From contig NZ_AP024651.1 of the NCBI RefSeq assembly GCF_019977295.1, forward strand, positions 1,798,001-1,862,000: a stretch of 64,000 nt of DNA, read 5' to 3'. This document shows, in pieces, positions 42,623-55,515 of the stretch. The position numbers were made by a program, and so were the translations under genes. The first letter of the stretch is position 1, and the number at the start of each line of letters is the position of its first letter. The notes under the pieces are model-generated. The model searched no databases and was not told the origin of the DNA. It worked only from the letters and a program-made list of their open reading frames with translations. The stretch is from Arthrobacter sp. StoSoilB20 (GTDB lineage Bacteria; Actinomycetota; Actinomycetes; Actinomycetales; Micrococcaceae).

Positions 42623-43933
42623 GTGTCACACGTAAACAACCTCGAGTCCCAGCACAACGATCCCGCCTTTGCCAACGTCTGGCAGGAGCTCAAATGGCGC
42701 GGCCTGGTCCACGTTTCCACTGATGAAACGGAACTGGAAAAGCTGCTCGCCGGGGACCCGATCACGTATTACTGTGGCTTCGATCCCACCGCGCCGTCCC
42801 TGCACCTGGGCAACTTGGTGCAGTTGCTGGTGATGCGGCGCCTGCAGTTGGCAGGCCACAAGCCGTTGGGTCTGGTGGGTGGGTCCACCGGCCTGATCGG
42901 CGACCCACGCCCGACGGCGGAACGCACCTTGAACACCAAGGACACCGTTGCCGAGTGGGTCGGGTACCTGCAGGGCCAGGTGCGCCGCTTCCTGAGTTTC
43001 GAGGGCGAGAACTCCGCCCGCATGGTGAACAACCTGGACTGGACCGCGCCCCTGAGCGCCATCGATTTCCTGCGTGAGATCGGCAAGCACTTCCGCGTGG
43101 GCACCATGCTCCGCAAGGATGCTGTTGCGTCGCGCCTGAACTCTGACGAAGGCATCAGCTACACCGAGTTCAGCTACCAGATCCTGCAGGGCATGGATTA
43201 CCTCCAACTGTTCCGTGACTACGGCTGTGCGCTGCAGACCGGTGGTTCGGACCAGTGGGGCAACCTGACCAGCGGAACCGAACTCATCCGCAAGGTGGAG
43301 GGCAAGAGCGTCCACGCGCTGGGTACGCCGCTGATCACCAACTCCGACGGCACCAAGTTCGGCAAGAGCGAAGGCAACGCCATCTGGCTGGACCCGGACA
43401 TGTGCAGCCCGTACACGTTCTACCAGTTCTGGCTGAATACGGCCGACGCAGATGTGGTGGACCGGCTCAAGGTCTTCACCTTCCTCTCACGTGCAGAGAT
43501 CGAGGCACTCGGGGAAGCTGTGGCGGAGCGTCCGTTTGCCCGTGAAGGCCAGAAGAAGCTTGCTTTCGAGGTCACATCGCTGGTCCATGGAGTCGACGCC
43601 ACCGACAAGGTCATCGCTGCCTCAGCCGCGCTTTTCGGCAACGGCGACCTCGGCGTCCTTGATGAGCAAACCCTCGAAGCCGCAACGGCAGAGCTTCCGT
43701 CCGCGACGGTTGCCGCAGATGGCCTGGGCATTATTGATCTTTTGGTGGCTTCGGGACTGTCCGACAGCAAGTCCGCTGCCCGCCGGACCGTGGGTGAAGG
43801 CGGCGCGTACGTCAACAACACCAAGGTCTCCGACCCCGAGGCAGTTATTGGCCAGGACCAATTGCTTCACGGGCGCTACCTGCTGCTCCGTCGTGGCAAG
43901 AAGAACCTCGCGACCATTGAGGTTTCGGCCTAG
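42623..43933 (+). CDS. tyrS: Tyrosyl-tRNA synthetase
   Basis: A 436-residue class I synthetase that charges tRNA-Tyr. The start GTG (MSHVNNLESQHN) gives the normal N-terminus; the open frame extends into helD but is a shadow. The HIGH-like motif is in PTAPSLHLGNLVQL, the tyrosine-binding block in GMDYLQLFRDYGCALQTGGS and the KMSKS-like loop in KFGKSEGNA. A C-terminal S4 RNA-binding domain (IIDLLVASGLSDSKSAARR) completes it. Its own promoter is likely, though read-through from helD is possible. Confidence 0.97.
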   Translation: MSHVNNLESQHNDPAFANVWQELKWRGLVHVSTDETELEKLLAGDPITYYCGFDPTAPSLHLGNLVQLLVMRRLQLAGHKPLGLVGGSTGLIGDPRPTAERTLNTKDTVAEWVGYLQGQVRRFLSFEGENSARMVNNLDWTAPLSAIDFLREIGKHFRVGTMLRKDAVASRLNSDEGISYTEFSYQILQGMDYLQLFRDYGCALQTGGSDQWGNLTSGTELIRKVEGKSVHALGTPLITNSDGTKFGKSEGNAIWLDPDMCSPYTFYQFWLNTADADVVDRLKVFTFLSRAEIEALGEAVAERPFAREGQKKLAFEVTSLVHGVDATDKVIAASAALFGNGDLGVLDEQTLEAATAELPSATVAADGLGIIDLLVASGLSDSKSAARRTVGEGGAYVNNTKVSDPEAVIGQDQLLHGRYLLLRRGKKNLATIEVSA

Positions 43934-43956
43934 GCCTTCATTACACATCCAGTTCG

Positions 43957-43991
43957 AAAGGGCCGGCGACCACATGGGTTGCCGGCCCTTT
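43957..43991 (+). terminator. tyrS terminator
   Basis: An 11-bp stem AAAGGGCCGGC (43957-43967) with GCCGGCCCTTT (43981-43991), extended by weak pairs in the loop. Confidence 0.85.
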
Positions 43992-44139
43992 CCGTGTTTG
44001 CCGGCGTTTGTTGGGAAGCGCCGGGGAGTGCAGTTGGTTGGGGCGGGGGAGTGGCGGGTGGGTGTGGTTGCTGTGTGACTGCTGGAGGGGCGGGAGTGGG
44101 TGTTGGAGGGGCGGCGTCGTCCTCGGCGCGCTGCTCCTT

Positions 44140-44436
44140 CGTCGCTTTGACGCGCGCTGCCGGACGCCCCGCCCCTTCCGACGCTCTCGCACTTCCCCTT
44201 GGGTTGGGATTGATCGCTCTCTCACTTCCCCCTGGGTTGGGGCCGGGTCCTCTCTCACATCCCCCGGGTTTGGGGCGGATCCTCTCTCACGTCCCCTTGG
44301 GTTGGGTTGGCTTGGGTTGGCGGCTGGTCGGGTGGGACATTCTGGGGTGCGCTTGGTCGTTCTTCCTTTGGGCGCGCGCTGCCGAATGCCCCCTGCCCCT
44401 TCCCAACGCTCTCGCACGTCCCCTTGGATTGGGGCC
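44140..44436. repeat. Degenerate copies of the 32-bp/210-bp repeat family
   Basis: Blocks beginning with CTCTCTCAC or CTCTCGCAC followed by C-runs and GGGTTGGGG recur about every 32 bp (for example 44246 and 44278). A diverged version of the long unit, with GGCGGCTGG, GCGCGCTGCCG and CCCTTCCCAACGCTCTCGCAC, precedes the two perfect copies. Confidence 0.75.
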
Positions 44437-44833
44437 GGATCCTCTCTCACGTCCCCCGGGTTTGGGGTGGATCCTCTCTCATGTCCCCCGGGTTTTGGGG
44501 TGGATCCTCTCTCATGTTCCCCGGGTTTGGTTGGCGGCTGGGCGGGGGTCTTCCTTGGTGGGCTTGGTCGTTCTTGTCTTGGGCGCGCGCTGCCGGATGC
44601 CCCCGCCCCTTCCCAACGCTCTCGCACGTCCCCTGGGGTTGGGGGCGGATCCTCTCTCACGTCCCCCGGGTTTGGGGTGGATCCTCTCTCATGTCCCCCG
44701 GGTTTTGGGGTGGATCCTCTCTCATGTTCCCCGGGTTTGGTTGGCGGCTGGGCGGGGGTCTTCCTTGGTGGGCTTGGTCGTTCTTGTCTTGGGCGCGCGC
44801 TGCCGGATGCCCCCGCCCCTTCCCAACGCTCTC
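44436..44833. repeat. 210-bp direct tandem duplication
   Basis: 44436-44623 is identical to 44646-44833 (188 bp), a period of 210 bp. Inside each copy are three 32- to 33-bp units starting GGATCCTCTCTCA, related to the array at 37770. The perfect identity shows recent duplication or homogenisation. Confidence 0.92.
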
Positions 44834-45011
44834 TCACTTCTCCGGCGTTGGGGGGGGTCTTCTCTCATGTCGCGTCGCGTCTCATGCCCGCGGGGGGTGT
44901 TGTGTGATGGGGTTCACGGGGGTTTGTTTTTGGTGTTTGGGGGTGTTTTGTGGGGGTGGGGTTGGTGTTTTCGTTGTGTTTTCGGGGTTTTTGGGTGGTG
45001 TTGGTGTGGAT

Positions 45012-45040
45012 TTGGTGTGGGGGTGGGGCGCGTGTAAAGT
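45012..45040 (+). promoter_or_regulatory. rRNA operon promoter P1
   Basis: TTGGTG (45012-45017), 17-bp spacer, TAAAGT (45035-45040), with an extended TG. It lies about 400 bp before 16S. Confidence 0.7.
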
Positions 45041-45154
45041 TATTCGAGTCGCCGCCGCTGATGCGGAAATGATGGTGACAGACTCCCTTCAGATTGCCGG
45101 TTTCGGTGGTGCTTTGGTGCGCTTCCGGGTTGGTGTGGGAGGCCTGGGGTTGGT

Positions 45155-45183
45155 TTGCTTTGTGCGGCTGGTTCGGGTAAGTT
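45155..45183 (+). promoter_or_regulatory. rRNA operon promoter P2
   Basis: TTGCTT (45155-45160), 17-bp spacer, TAAGTT (45178-45183), followed by TGAAAAGTTGCTCCGGAGCG, a leader pattern I associate with related rRNA operons. Confidence 0.65.
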
Positions 45184-45242
45184 TGAAAAGTTGCTCCGGA
45201 GCGATCCTGGACCCTGGTGGGTGTGGGTGGTGCCGGTAGTGT

Positions 45243-45269
45243 CTGTTGTTTGAGAACTCAATAGTGTGC
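45243..45269 (+). promoter_or_regulatory. boxA-like antitermination element before 16S
   Basis: CTGTTGTTTGAGAACTCAAT is shared in its first part with the spacer before 23S (47361). The TGTTTGAGAACT core in both leaders resembles rrn antitermination boxA regions of actinobacteria. Confidence 0.55.
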
Positions 45270-45436
45270 CAAGTTTGTTGATGCCGATTGTTTTATTGAT
45301 TGGTTGAAATTATGGCCAGGTTGCTGCGCACCCCCGTGTGTGGTGGTCTGGTTTTCAGCTGGTTTCGAATTTTGTGCAGCCGCGTCCTGTCGTTATTTCC
45401 GGTGGGTGTGGTTGTGTCTGTTTGATTTGTTTTACT

Positions 45437-50687
<5,251 letters not shown>

Positions 50688-50700
50688 ACAACACACTGCA

Positions 50701-50732
50701 CGCGTCCACTATGTGGTTCCCGAACAACAACC
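50701..50732 (+). other. Right arm of 23S precursor processing stem
   Basis: Complement of 47357-47388. Together they enclose the 23S rRNA. Confidence 0.85.
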
Positions 50733-50853
50733 GTTCACAGGAACCAAACAACTGAATAACAACCAAGCACCACAGTTGTAACCACAAACTTCCCACCCAG
50801 GACAACCACACCCCCAACACAGGGTGTCCGGCCAGTCCGGGACGGGTAAAAAG

Positions 50854-50971
50854 GTTACGGCGGTCATAGCGTGGGGGAAACGCCCGGTCCCATTCCGAAC
50901 CCGGAAGCTAAGACCCACAGCGCCGATGGTACTGCACCCGGGAGGGTGTGGGAGAGTAGGACACCGCCGGA
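50854..50971 (+). rRNA. rrf: 5S ribosomal RNA
   Basis: It begins GTTACGGCGGTCATAGCG and ends CACCGCCGGAC; the 5' and 3' ends pair to form helix I. The internal CCCGGTCCCATTCCGAACCC is the conserved loop region. It is about 118 nt long and is followed by a terminator after 12 bp. Confidence 0.97.
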
Positions 50972-50983
50972 CACACATTAGGC

Positions 50984-51016
50984 AAGAGCCCCGACCCAAG
51001 GTCGGGGCTCTTCCCC
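50984..51016 (+). terminator. rRNA operon terminator
   Basis: A 13-bp perfect stem (50984-50996 with 51000-51012) with loop CAA and TT...CCCTTTAA downstream. Confidence 0.92.
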
Positions 51017-51316
51017 TTTAATCACCACAACACCGGCCAGGCAGCATTCTCCCCGGGCCGGTATTCGGACTGGCTGTCCCTGCCCGTAGATCGACAGTTG
51101 CAAGGGCCGCAAGGGTGGGCATCTCCATCAGCTGTGAGACTTCCCACGGGAGCTGCTAATAGGCCCGAGGCGTTCGATCGCTGTGGTCGCGTCGAATAGA
51201 ATTGCATAAGACATACGAGTCGGTAGCTGAGTGCTGCCGGCGGCGTGAAAACGAAATAAGGGTTATGAGCGACTACGCACGCGCCAGTGGTCGGCTCGCA
51301 ACAGGAGGAATCCACC
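51017..51316. other. Upstream region of TPR protein gene
   Basis: About 300 bp without a gene. A weak promoter, TTCGAT (51173) and TAGAAT (51197-51202) with 18-bp spacing, stands about 115 bp before the ATG; a second AT-rich patch (GAAATAAGGGTTATG) is at about 51254-51268. AGGAGG at 51303-51308 is the ribosome site. Confidence 0.5.
51303..51308 (+). promoter_or_regulatory. Shine-Dalgarno AGGAGG fixing TPR gene start
   Basis: AGGAGG lies 8 nt before ATG 51317 and rules out the in-frame GTG at 51287. Confidence 0.85.
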
Positions 51317-53257
51317 ATGGCTGAGCACAACGGCGGCAATCGCGGCGGCAATCGCGGAAACTTTGGCGGCAATCGCGACGACCGCGGTTCGTACCGCCCC
51401 AACAACAACTCAGGCGGGGATCCCCGTGGGTTCCGTTCCAGGGAAAACCGTGACGGCAACGACCGTCCGGCTCGTGATGGCGAGCGTCGTCCATTCAACA
51501 ATGGCCGCGGTGATCGTCCCGAGCGTGGTCCGCGGAATTTCGATGGCCCGCGTCGGGACAGCGATGATCGCCGTCCCTTCAACAATGACCGTGGGGACCG
51601 CAAGCCGTTCGGCGACCGTGATCGTAAGCCCTTCGGTGACCGCGGTGACCGTCCCGCCCGTGATGGCGAGCGTCGGCCTTTTAACAATGACCGTGGGGAT
51701 CGTAAGCCTTTTGGTGATCGTCCCGAGCGTGGTCCGCGGAACTTCGATGGCCCGCGTCGGGACAGCGATGATCGCCGTCCCTTCAACAATGACCGTGGGG
51801 ACCGCAAGCCGTTCGGCGACCGTGATCGTAAGCCCTTCGGTGACCGCGGTGACCGTCCCGCCCGTGATGGCGAGCGTCGGCCTTTTAACAATGACCGTGG
51901 GGATCGTAAGCCGTTTGGTGATCGTCCCGAGCGTGGTCCGCGGAATTTCGATGGCCCGCGTCGGGACAGCGATGATCGTCGTCCTTTCAACAATGACCGT
52001 GGGGATCGTAAGCCGTTTGGTGATCGTCCCGAGCGTGGTCCGCGGAACTTTGATGGCCCGCGTCGGGACAGCGATGATCGCCGTCCCTTCAATAACGACC
52101 GCGGCGACCGCAAGCCATTCGGCGACCGCGGCGACCGTCAGCCGTTCGGCGACCGTGATCGTAAGCCCTTCGGTGACCGCGGTGACCGTCCCGCCCGTGA
52201 TGGCGAGCGTCGTTCCTTCGGTGGAGACCGTGACCGCAATGACCGGGGGAACTCCTGGGAAGACCGTCCGGCGCGGGTTCCCAACGCCAAGGACATCCGG
52301 AGTGCCAACCGTCCCGACCGCGAACGTTCTCCCGAGATCGATGAGGATGTCACAGGTAAGGAACTGGACCGCGCAACGGGCCACCAAATCAAGACTCTTG
52401 AAGAGCAAAGCGCAGGCTGGGTGGCCAAGCACCTGGTCATGGCCGGCCGCTTGATCGACATCGAGCCGGAGCTGGCGTTCCAGCATGCCTTGGCAGCAAG
52501 CCGTCGCGGCGGGCGTCTGTCGGTTGTTCGTGAAGCTGTGGGCCTGACAGCCTACGCGGCCGGGCACTACGGCGAGGCGCTGCGTGAATTCCGTACGTAC
52601 CGCCGTATCAGCGGGTCCAATGTGCACCTGCCGGTCATGGCTGATTGCGAGCGTGGCCTGGGACGCCCGGACCGTGCCTTGGATATGGTTCGTTCTCCCG
52701 AAGCCCAGGACCTTGATGCTCCGGGCAAGGTGGAGCTCGCCATGGTGGCATCCGGTGCCCGTGCGGATCTCAAGCAGTTTGATGCCGCTGTCACCGAGCT
52801 GGAGATTCCTCAGCTGGACATCAACAGGGCTTTCTCCTACAGCCCGCGATTGTTCCGTGCCTACGCTGAAGCGCTCACCGCTGTGGGTCGCACGGACGAA
52901 GCGGACAAGTGGGCCCGCCAGGCGCTGGTGGCGGAGAACGCCTTGGGCGTCGGCGATTTCGCTGAGCCGGAGATCCTTGACCTCGGATGGGACGAGCAGG
53001 AGGAAGCAGCCGCCCGCAAGCCGCGCTTCGTCAAGGCGGCTCCGGAGTCCGACGTCGTTCGACCTGAAACGGAAACGGTCATCGCGGAAGCCGCAGCGGC
53101 TGACGTTGAGCATGATGACGTGGAGGTGGATGACGCGGAATCTGACTACTTCGAATCCGATGACGCTGAGTCGGACATCGATTCGGCAGAAGCAGACGAG
53201 GATGAGTCAGCGGAAGAAGACGCCGACAACCAGGGCACCGACTCCCAGCATGGCTGA
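51317..53257 (+). CDS. TPR-like protein with long Arg/Asp-rich repeat domain
   Basis: A 646-residue protein. Residues 1-25 are Gly/Asn/Arg-rich (GGNRGGNRGNFGGNR). Residues 25-320 are a hydrophilic, disordered region built of repeats with blocks RPERGPRNFDGPRRDSDD, RRPFNNDRGDRKPFGDR and GDRPARDGERR; DNA copies are spaced 204, 204 and 102 bp apart. Residues 350-560 are helical TPR-like repeats (HALAASRRGGRLSVVREA, AAGHYGEALREFRTYR, RAYAEALTAVGRTDEADKWA). The last 80 residues are acidic. It occupies the position of mycobacterial Rv1691, which is shorter. The repeats resemble RNA-binding disordered regions. The function is unknown. Confidence 0.86.
   Translation: MAEHNGGNRGGNRGNFGGNRDDRGSYRPNNNSGGDPRGFRSRENRDGNDRPARDGERRPFNNGRGDRPERGPRNFDGPRRDSDDRRPFNNDRGDRKPFGDRDRKPFGDRGDRPARDGERRPFNNDRGDRKPFGDRPERGPRNFDGPRRDSDDRRPFNNDRGDRKPFGDRDRKPFGDRGDRPARDGERRPFNNDRGDRKPFGDRPERGPRNFDGPRRDSDDRRPFNNDRGDRKPFGDRPERGPRNFDGPRRDSDDRRPFNNDRGDRKPFGDRGDRQPFGDRDRKPFGDRGDRPARDGERRSFGGDRDRNDRGNSWEDRPARVPNAKDIRSANRPDRERSPEIDEDVTGKELDRATGHQIKTLEEQSAGWVAKHLVMAGRLIDIEPELAFQHALAASRRGGRLSVVREAVGLTAYAAGHYGEALREFRTYRRISGSNVHLPVMADCERGLGRPDRALDMVRSPEAQDLDAPGKVELAMVASGARADLKQFDAAVTELEIPQLDINRAFSYSPRLFRAYAEALTAVGRTDEADKWARQALVAENALGVGDFAEPEILDLGWDEQEEAAARKPRFVKAAPESDVVRPETETVIAEAAAADVEHDDVEVDDAESDYFESDDAESDIDSAEADEDESAEEDADNQGTDSQHG
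51515..52230 (+). repeat. Higher-order coding repeat (204/102 bp) in TPR gene
   Basis: The block starting CGTCCCGAGCGTGG begins at 51515, 51719, 51923 and 52025. The 204-bp unit is nearly identical between copies, including at synonymous positions. This implies recent expansion in units of three. Confidence 0.9.
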
Positions 53258-54236
53258 TTCACTGATCTCATCCTTTGATGCTGTCCTTTCGGACCTGGAT
53301 GGTGTGGTCTATGCAGGACCGCACGCCATCCCGGGGGCCGTGGAGGCGTTGCAGCGTCTCGAAACCGTAGGCGTAGGCCTTGGCTACGTGACTAACAATG
53401 CTTCCCGCACCCCGGCCCAGGTCGCGGCGCACCTGCGTGAGTTGGGTGCGCCCGCGGAGGACCATCAGGTGGTCAGTTCCTCCCAGGCAGCAGGGGAGCT
53501 CTTGGCTTCCATGCTGCCTGCGGGGGCGCACGTGCTTATTACGGGCAGCGCGGCTCTGGCCCACGAGATCGAGTTGGTCGGGCTTAAACCGGTGCATAGT
53601 GCCGCTGAATCCCCGGTTGCCGTGGTCCAGGGTTTCAACCCGGAGATCGGTTGGAAGGATCTGGCGGAGGCTTCGTATGTGGTGGCCGGGGGAGCCATGT
53701 GGTTTGCCACGAACACCGACATGTCCATTCCGCAGGCCCGGGGTATGGCGCCGGGGAACGGCACTTTGGTGGCTGCAGTGGCGGCTGCTACGGGAAAGAC
53801 GCCTTTGGTGGCTGGTAAGCCCGAGGCGCCGCTGTTCCATGCAGCCGCGAAGCGGCTTGGCGCTGATCGTCCCTTGGTGGTGGGCGACCGTTTGGACACC
53901 GATATCCTGGGCGGCAACCGCGCAGGATATGCGACGGCGGCAGTCCTCACCGGGGTTGACACCAAACAGACCATCCTCGCGGCCAGGACGGACGAGCGTC
54001 CCGGCTACCTCTTGGCAGACCTTGAGGGCCTGTACGCCCCGTACCCCGAAGTAGTAGACGACGGCGGGACGTTCCGTTGCGGGGCAGCTTCGGCAGTTGC
54101 CGGGGACGGAACCGTCACTGTGACAGGTGAGGAGGGCGACCTCGATGCCTGGCGTGCAGCTTGCGCCGCGTGGTGGGCCGAAGTGCCTGACACAACGGTG
54201 GCCCACGCTCCGCAACTGGAATGGCGAACTCACTAG
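53250..54236 (+). CDS. HAD-IIA family phosphatase (NagD-like)
   Basis: A 328-residue haloacid dehalogenase-superfamily protein. The nucleophile motif is VLSDLDGVVYAG, motif II is VTNNASRTPAQVA, and motif IV is VVGDRLDTDILGGN, with the type IIA cap (GSAALAHEIELVGL) between. Relatives include NagD and phosphoglycolate/4-nitrophenyl phosphatases. The ATG overlaps the end of the TPR gene by 8 bp, so the two are coupled. The last 70 residues (VDDGGTFRCGAASAVA...) form an added C-terminal domain common in actinobacterial homologues. The substrate is unknown. Confidence 0.9.
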   Translation: MADSLISSFDAVLSDLDGVVYAGPHAIPGAVEALQRLETVGVGLGYVTNNASRTPAQVAAHLRELGAPAEDHQVVSSSQAAGELLASMLPAGAHVLITGSAALAHEIELVGLKPVHSAAESPVAVVQGFNPEIGWKDLAEASYVVAGGAMWFATNTDMSIPQARGMAPGNGTLVAAVAAATGKTPLVAGKPEAPLFHAAAKRLGADRPLVVGDRLDTDILGGNRAGYATAAVLTGVDTKQTILAARTDERPGYLLADLEGLYAPYPEVVDDGGTFRCGAASAVAGDGTVTVTGEEGDLDAWRAACAAWWAEVPDTTVAHAPQLEWRTH

Positions 54237-54239
54237 ACT
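54234..54239 (+). promoter_or_regulatory. -10 hexamer of leaderless small repeat protein
   Basis: TAGACT overlaps the HAD stop region; a 6-nt spacer leads to ATG 54246. Confidence 0.5.
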
Positions 54240-54245
54240 GGTGCG

Positions 54246-54686
54246 ATGATTCAGCCCCACAACGTTTCGGCTTCCGGCCCCGTGCATGATGGCCCGGTGC
54301 CCGGAAGCCCTGCCACCGGAAGCCCGGTGCCCGGAAGCCCTGCCACCGGAAGTCCGGTGCCCGGAAGCCCTGCCACCGGAAGTCCGGTGCCCGGAAGCAC
54401 TGCCACCGGAAGTTCGGTGCCCGGAAGCACTGCCTCTGGGATTCCAGCGTCCGTGAGCCCCGAAACGGTGCGCCCGGAGGTGCAGTGGCCCGATTCCGCG
54501 AGTCTTACGGGGGACCCGCTGGTTGACAAGGCACTGAATCGACTGGGCAGCGTTCCGGCGGCCCCGGTGGCGGATCATGGTGACCTGTACGCAGCGATCC
54601 ACGACTCGTTGCTGGAGGCCTTGGACTCCGAACCCGGTTTGCCTGCCGCCCCCATAAACACTCCCCGCCTGGAAAGCGACTGCTAA
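54246..54686 (+). CDS. Small protein with GSPVPGSPAT repeats
   Basis: A 146-residue protein at the position of mycobacterial Rv1693. The N-terminal half consists of ten-residue repeats GSPVPGSPAT (about five copies), while the C-terminal half (about 75-146) is conserved-looking: LTGDPLVDKALNRLGSVP and DLYAAIHDSLLEALDSE. No signal peptide or membrane segment is present. The function is unknown. It lies between the HAD and tlyA genes with 9- and 4-bp gaps, so it is likely part of the same operon while also having its own promoter. Confidence 0.78.
   Translation: MIQPHNVSASGPVHDGPVPGSPATGSPVPGSPATGSPVPGSPATGSPVPGSTATGSSVPGSTASGIPASVSPETVRPEVQWPDSASLTGDPLVDKALNRLGSVPAAPVADHGDLYAAIHDSLLEALDSEPGLPAAPINTPRLESDC
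54293..54442 (+). repeat. 30-bp coding tandem repeat
   Basis: About five copies of a unit with blocks CCGGTGCCCGGAAG and CCTGCCACCGGAAG, in frame, encoding GSPVPGSPAT. The last copies are diverged. Confidence 0.85.
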
Positions 54687-54690
54687 GCGT

Positions 54691-55503
54691 ATGGCCCGAC
54701 TTGATCAGGAGCTCGTCACCCGTGGGTTGGCGAGGTCACGCACCCATGCAGCGAAGCTCATCAGCGACGGCAAGGTGAGCTCCGCCGGGACTGTCCTGGC
54801 CAAAGCCGCCTTCCAAGTCGACCCGACAACGGATTTGAGCGTCGAGGCCCACCTGGAGGATATTTACGTCAGCCGCGCCGGTCATAAGTTGGCGGGCGCA
54901 CTGGAGGCGTTTCCCGCCGTCGTGGTTGCCGGTAAGCGGTGCCTCGACGCCGGTGCCTCCACGGGCGGCTTTACCGACGTCCTGCTGCGGCAGGGTGCCG
55001 CGCACGTCGTGGCCGTTGACGTAGGTCACGGCCAGCTGGTGCCACACCTGCGGGACGATCCCCGGGTAGATGTCCATGAGGGCATGAACGTCAGGTACAT
55101 GGCCCCGGAGCAGATCGGCGGGCCCGTCAGCCTGACGGTGGCTGACTTGTCCTTCATTTCGTTGACTTTGGTCCTGTGGCCCCTCGCGCAATGTACCGAA
55201 CCCGGCGGTGATTTGGTCCTGATGGTCAAGCCGCAATTCGAAGTGGGCAAAGAGCGGCTGAGCCGGACAGGCGTGGTCTCTTCGGACCATGAACGACGCC
55301 GGGCGGTTACGCAGGTCGCCAGGGCTGCGGTGGATGCGGGGCTCGTCCTGATGGATATAGCGGCCAGTCCATTGCCGGGGCAGGACGGAAATGTTGAATA
55401 CTTCCTGTGGATGAAGCGCGGGATGTCCGCGGTGTTGCCTAAGATCGAAGAGCGGGACGGGGACGTTGCTGCGTTGATCAAGAAACTCTGGCCGAACCAC
55501 TAG
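54691..55503 (+). CDS. tlyA: TlyA-family rRNA 2'-O-methyltransferase
   Basis: A 270-residue protein with an N-terminal S4 RNA-binding domain (RLDQELVTRGLARSRTHAAK) and an RrmJ-like fold: SAM motif CLDAGASTGGFTDVLL, VVAVDVGHGQ, the catalytic Lys-Asp-Lys-Glu tetrad in part visible as VADLSFISL and VKPQFEVGK. TlyA methylates C1409 of 16S and C1920 of 23S rRNA in mycobacteria, which sets capreomycin sensitivity; long-type TlyA with both targets starts like this one. It is adjacent to nadK and recN, as in mycobacteria. Confidence 0.93.
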   Translation: MARLDQELVTRGLARSRTHAAKLISDGKVSSAGTVLAKAAFQVDPTTDLSVEAHLEDIYVSRAGHKLAGALEAFPAVVVAGKRCLDAGASTGGFTDVLLRQGAAHVVAVDVGHGQLVPHLRDDPRVDVHEGMNVRYMAPEQIGGPVSLTVADLSFISLTLVLWPLAQCTEPGGDLVLMVKPQFEVGKERLSRTGVVSSDHERRRAVTQVARAAVDAGLVLMDIAASPLPGQDGNVEYFLWMKRGMSAVLPKIEERDGDVAALIKKLWPNH

Positions 55504-55515
55504 AAAGCAGAACCG

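Larger units (their letters stand above)
43992..45012. other. Repeat-rich spacer upstream of rRNA operon
   Basis: About 1 kb of G/T-biased, low-complexity DNA between the tyrS terminator and the first rRNA promoter. It holds the 32-bp-period repeats and the 210-bp direct repeat listed separately, then a very T/G-rich run (44900-45010). Long open frames on both strands here come from repeat composition and lack a gene-like codon pattern or ribosome sites; no gene was accepted. Confidence 0.75.

Noticed and set aside
43941..45239. Long open frames on both strands (up to 352 codons) in the spacer before 16S
   Set aside because: They follow the 32-bp and 210-bp repeat composition, overlap each other in several frames, lack ribosome sites and codon pattern, and end in the rRNA promoter region.
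51410..53113. 567-codon antisense frame across the TPR gene
   Set aside because: It is the mirror of a low-complexity GC-rich repeat; the sense gene has AGGAGG, a TPR domain and operon context.
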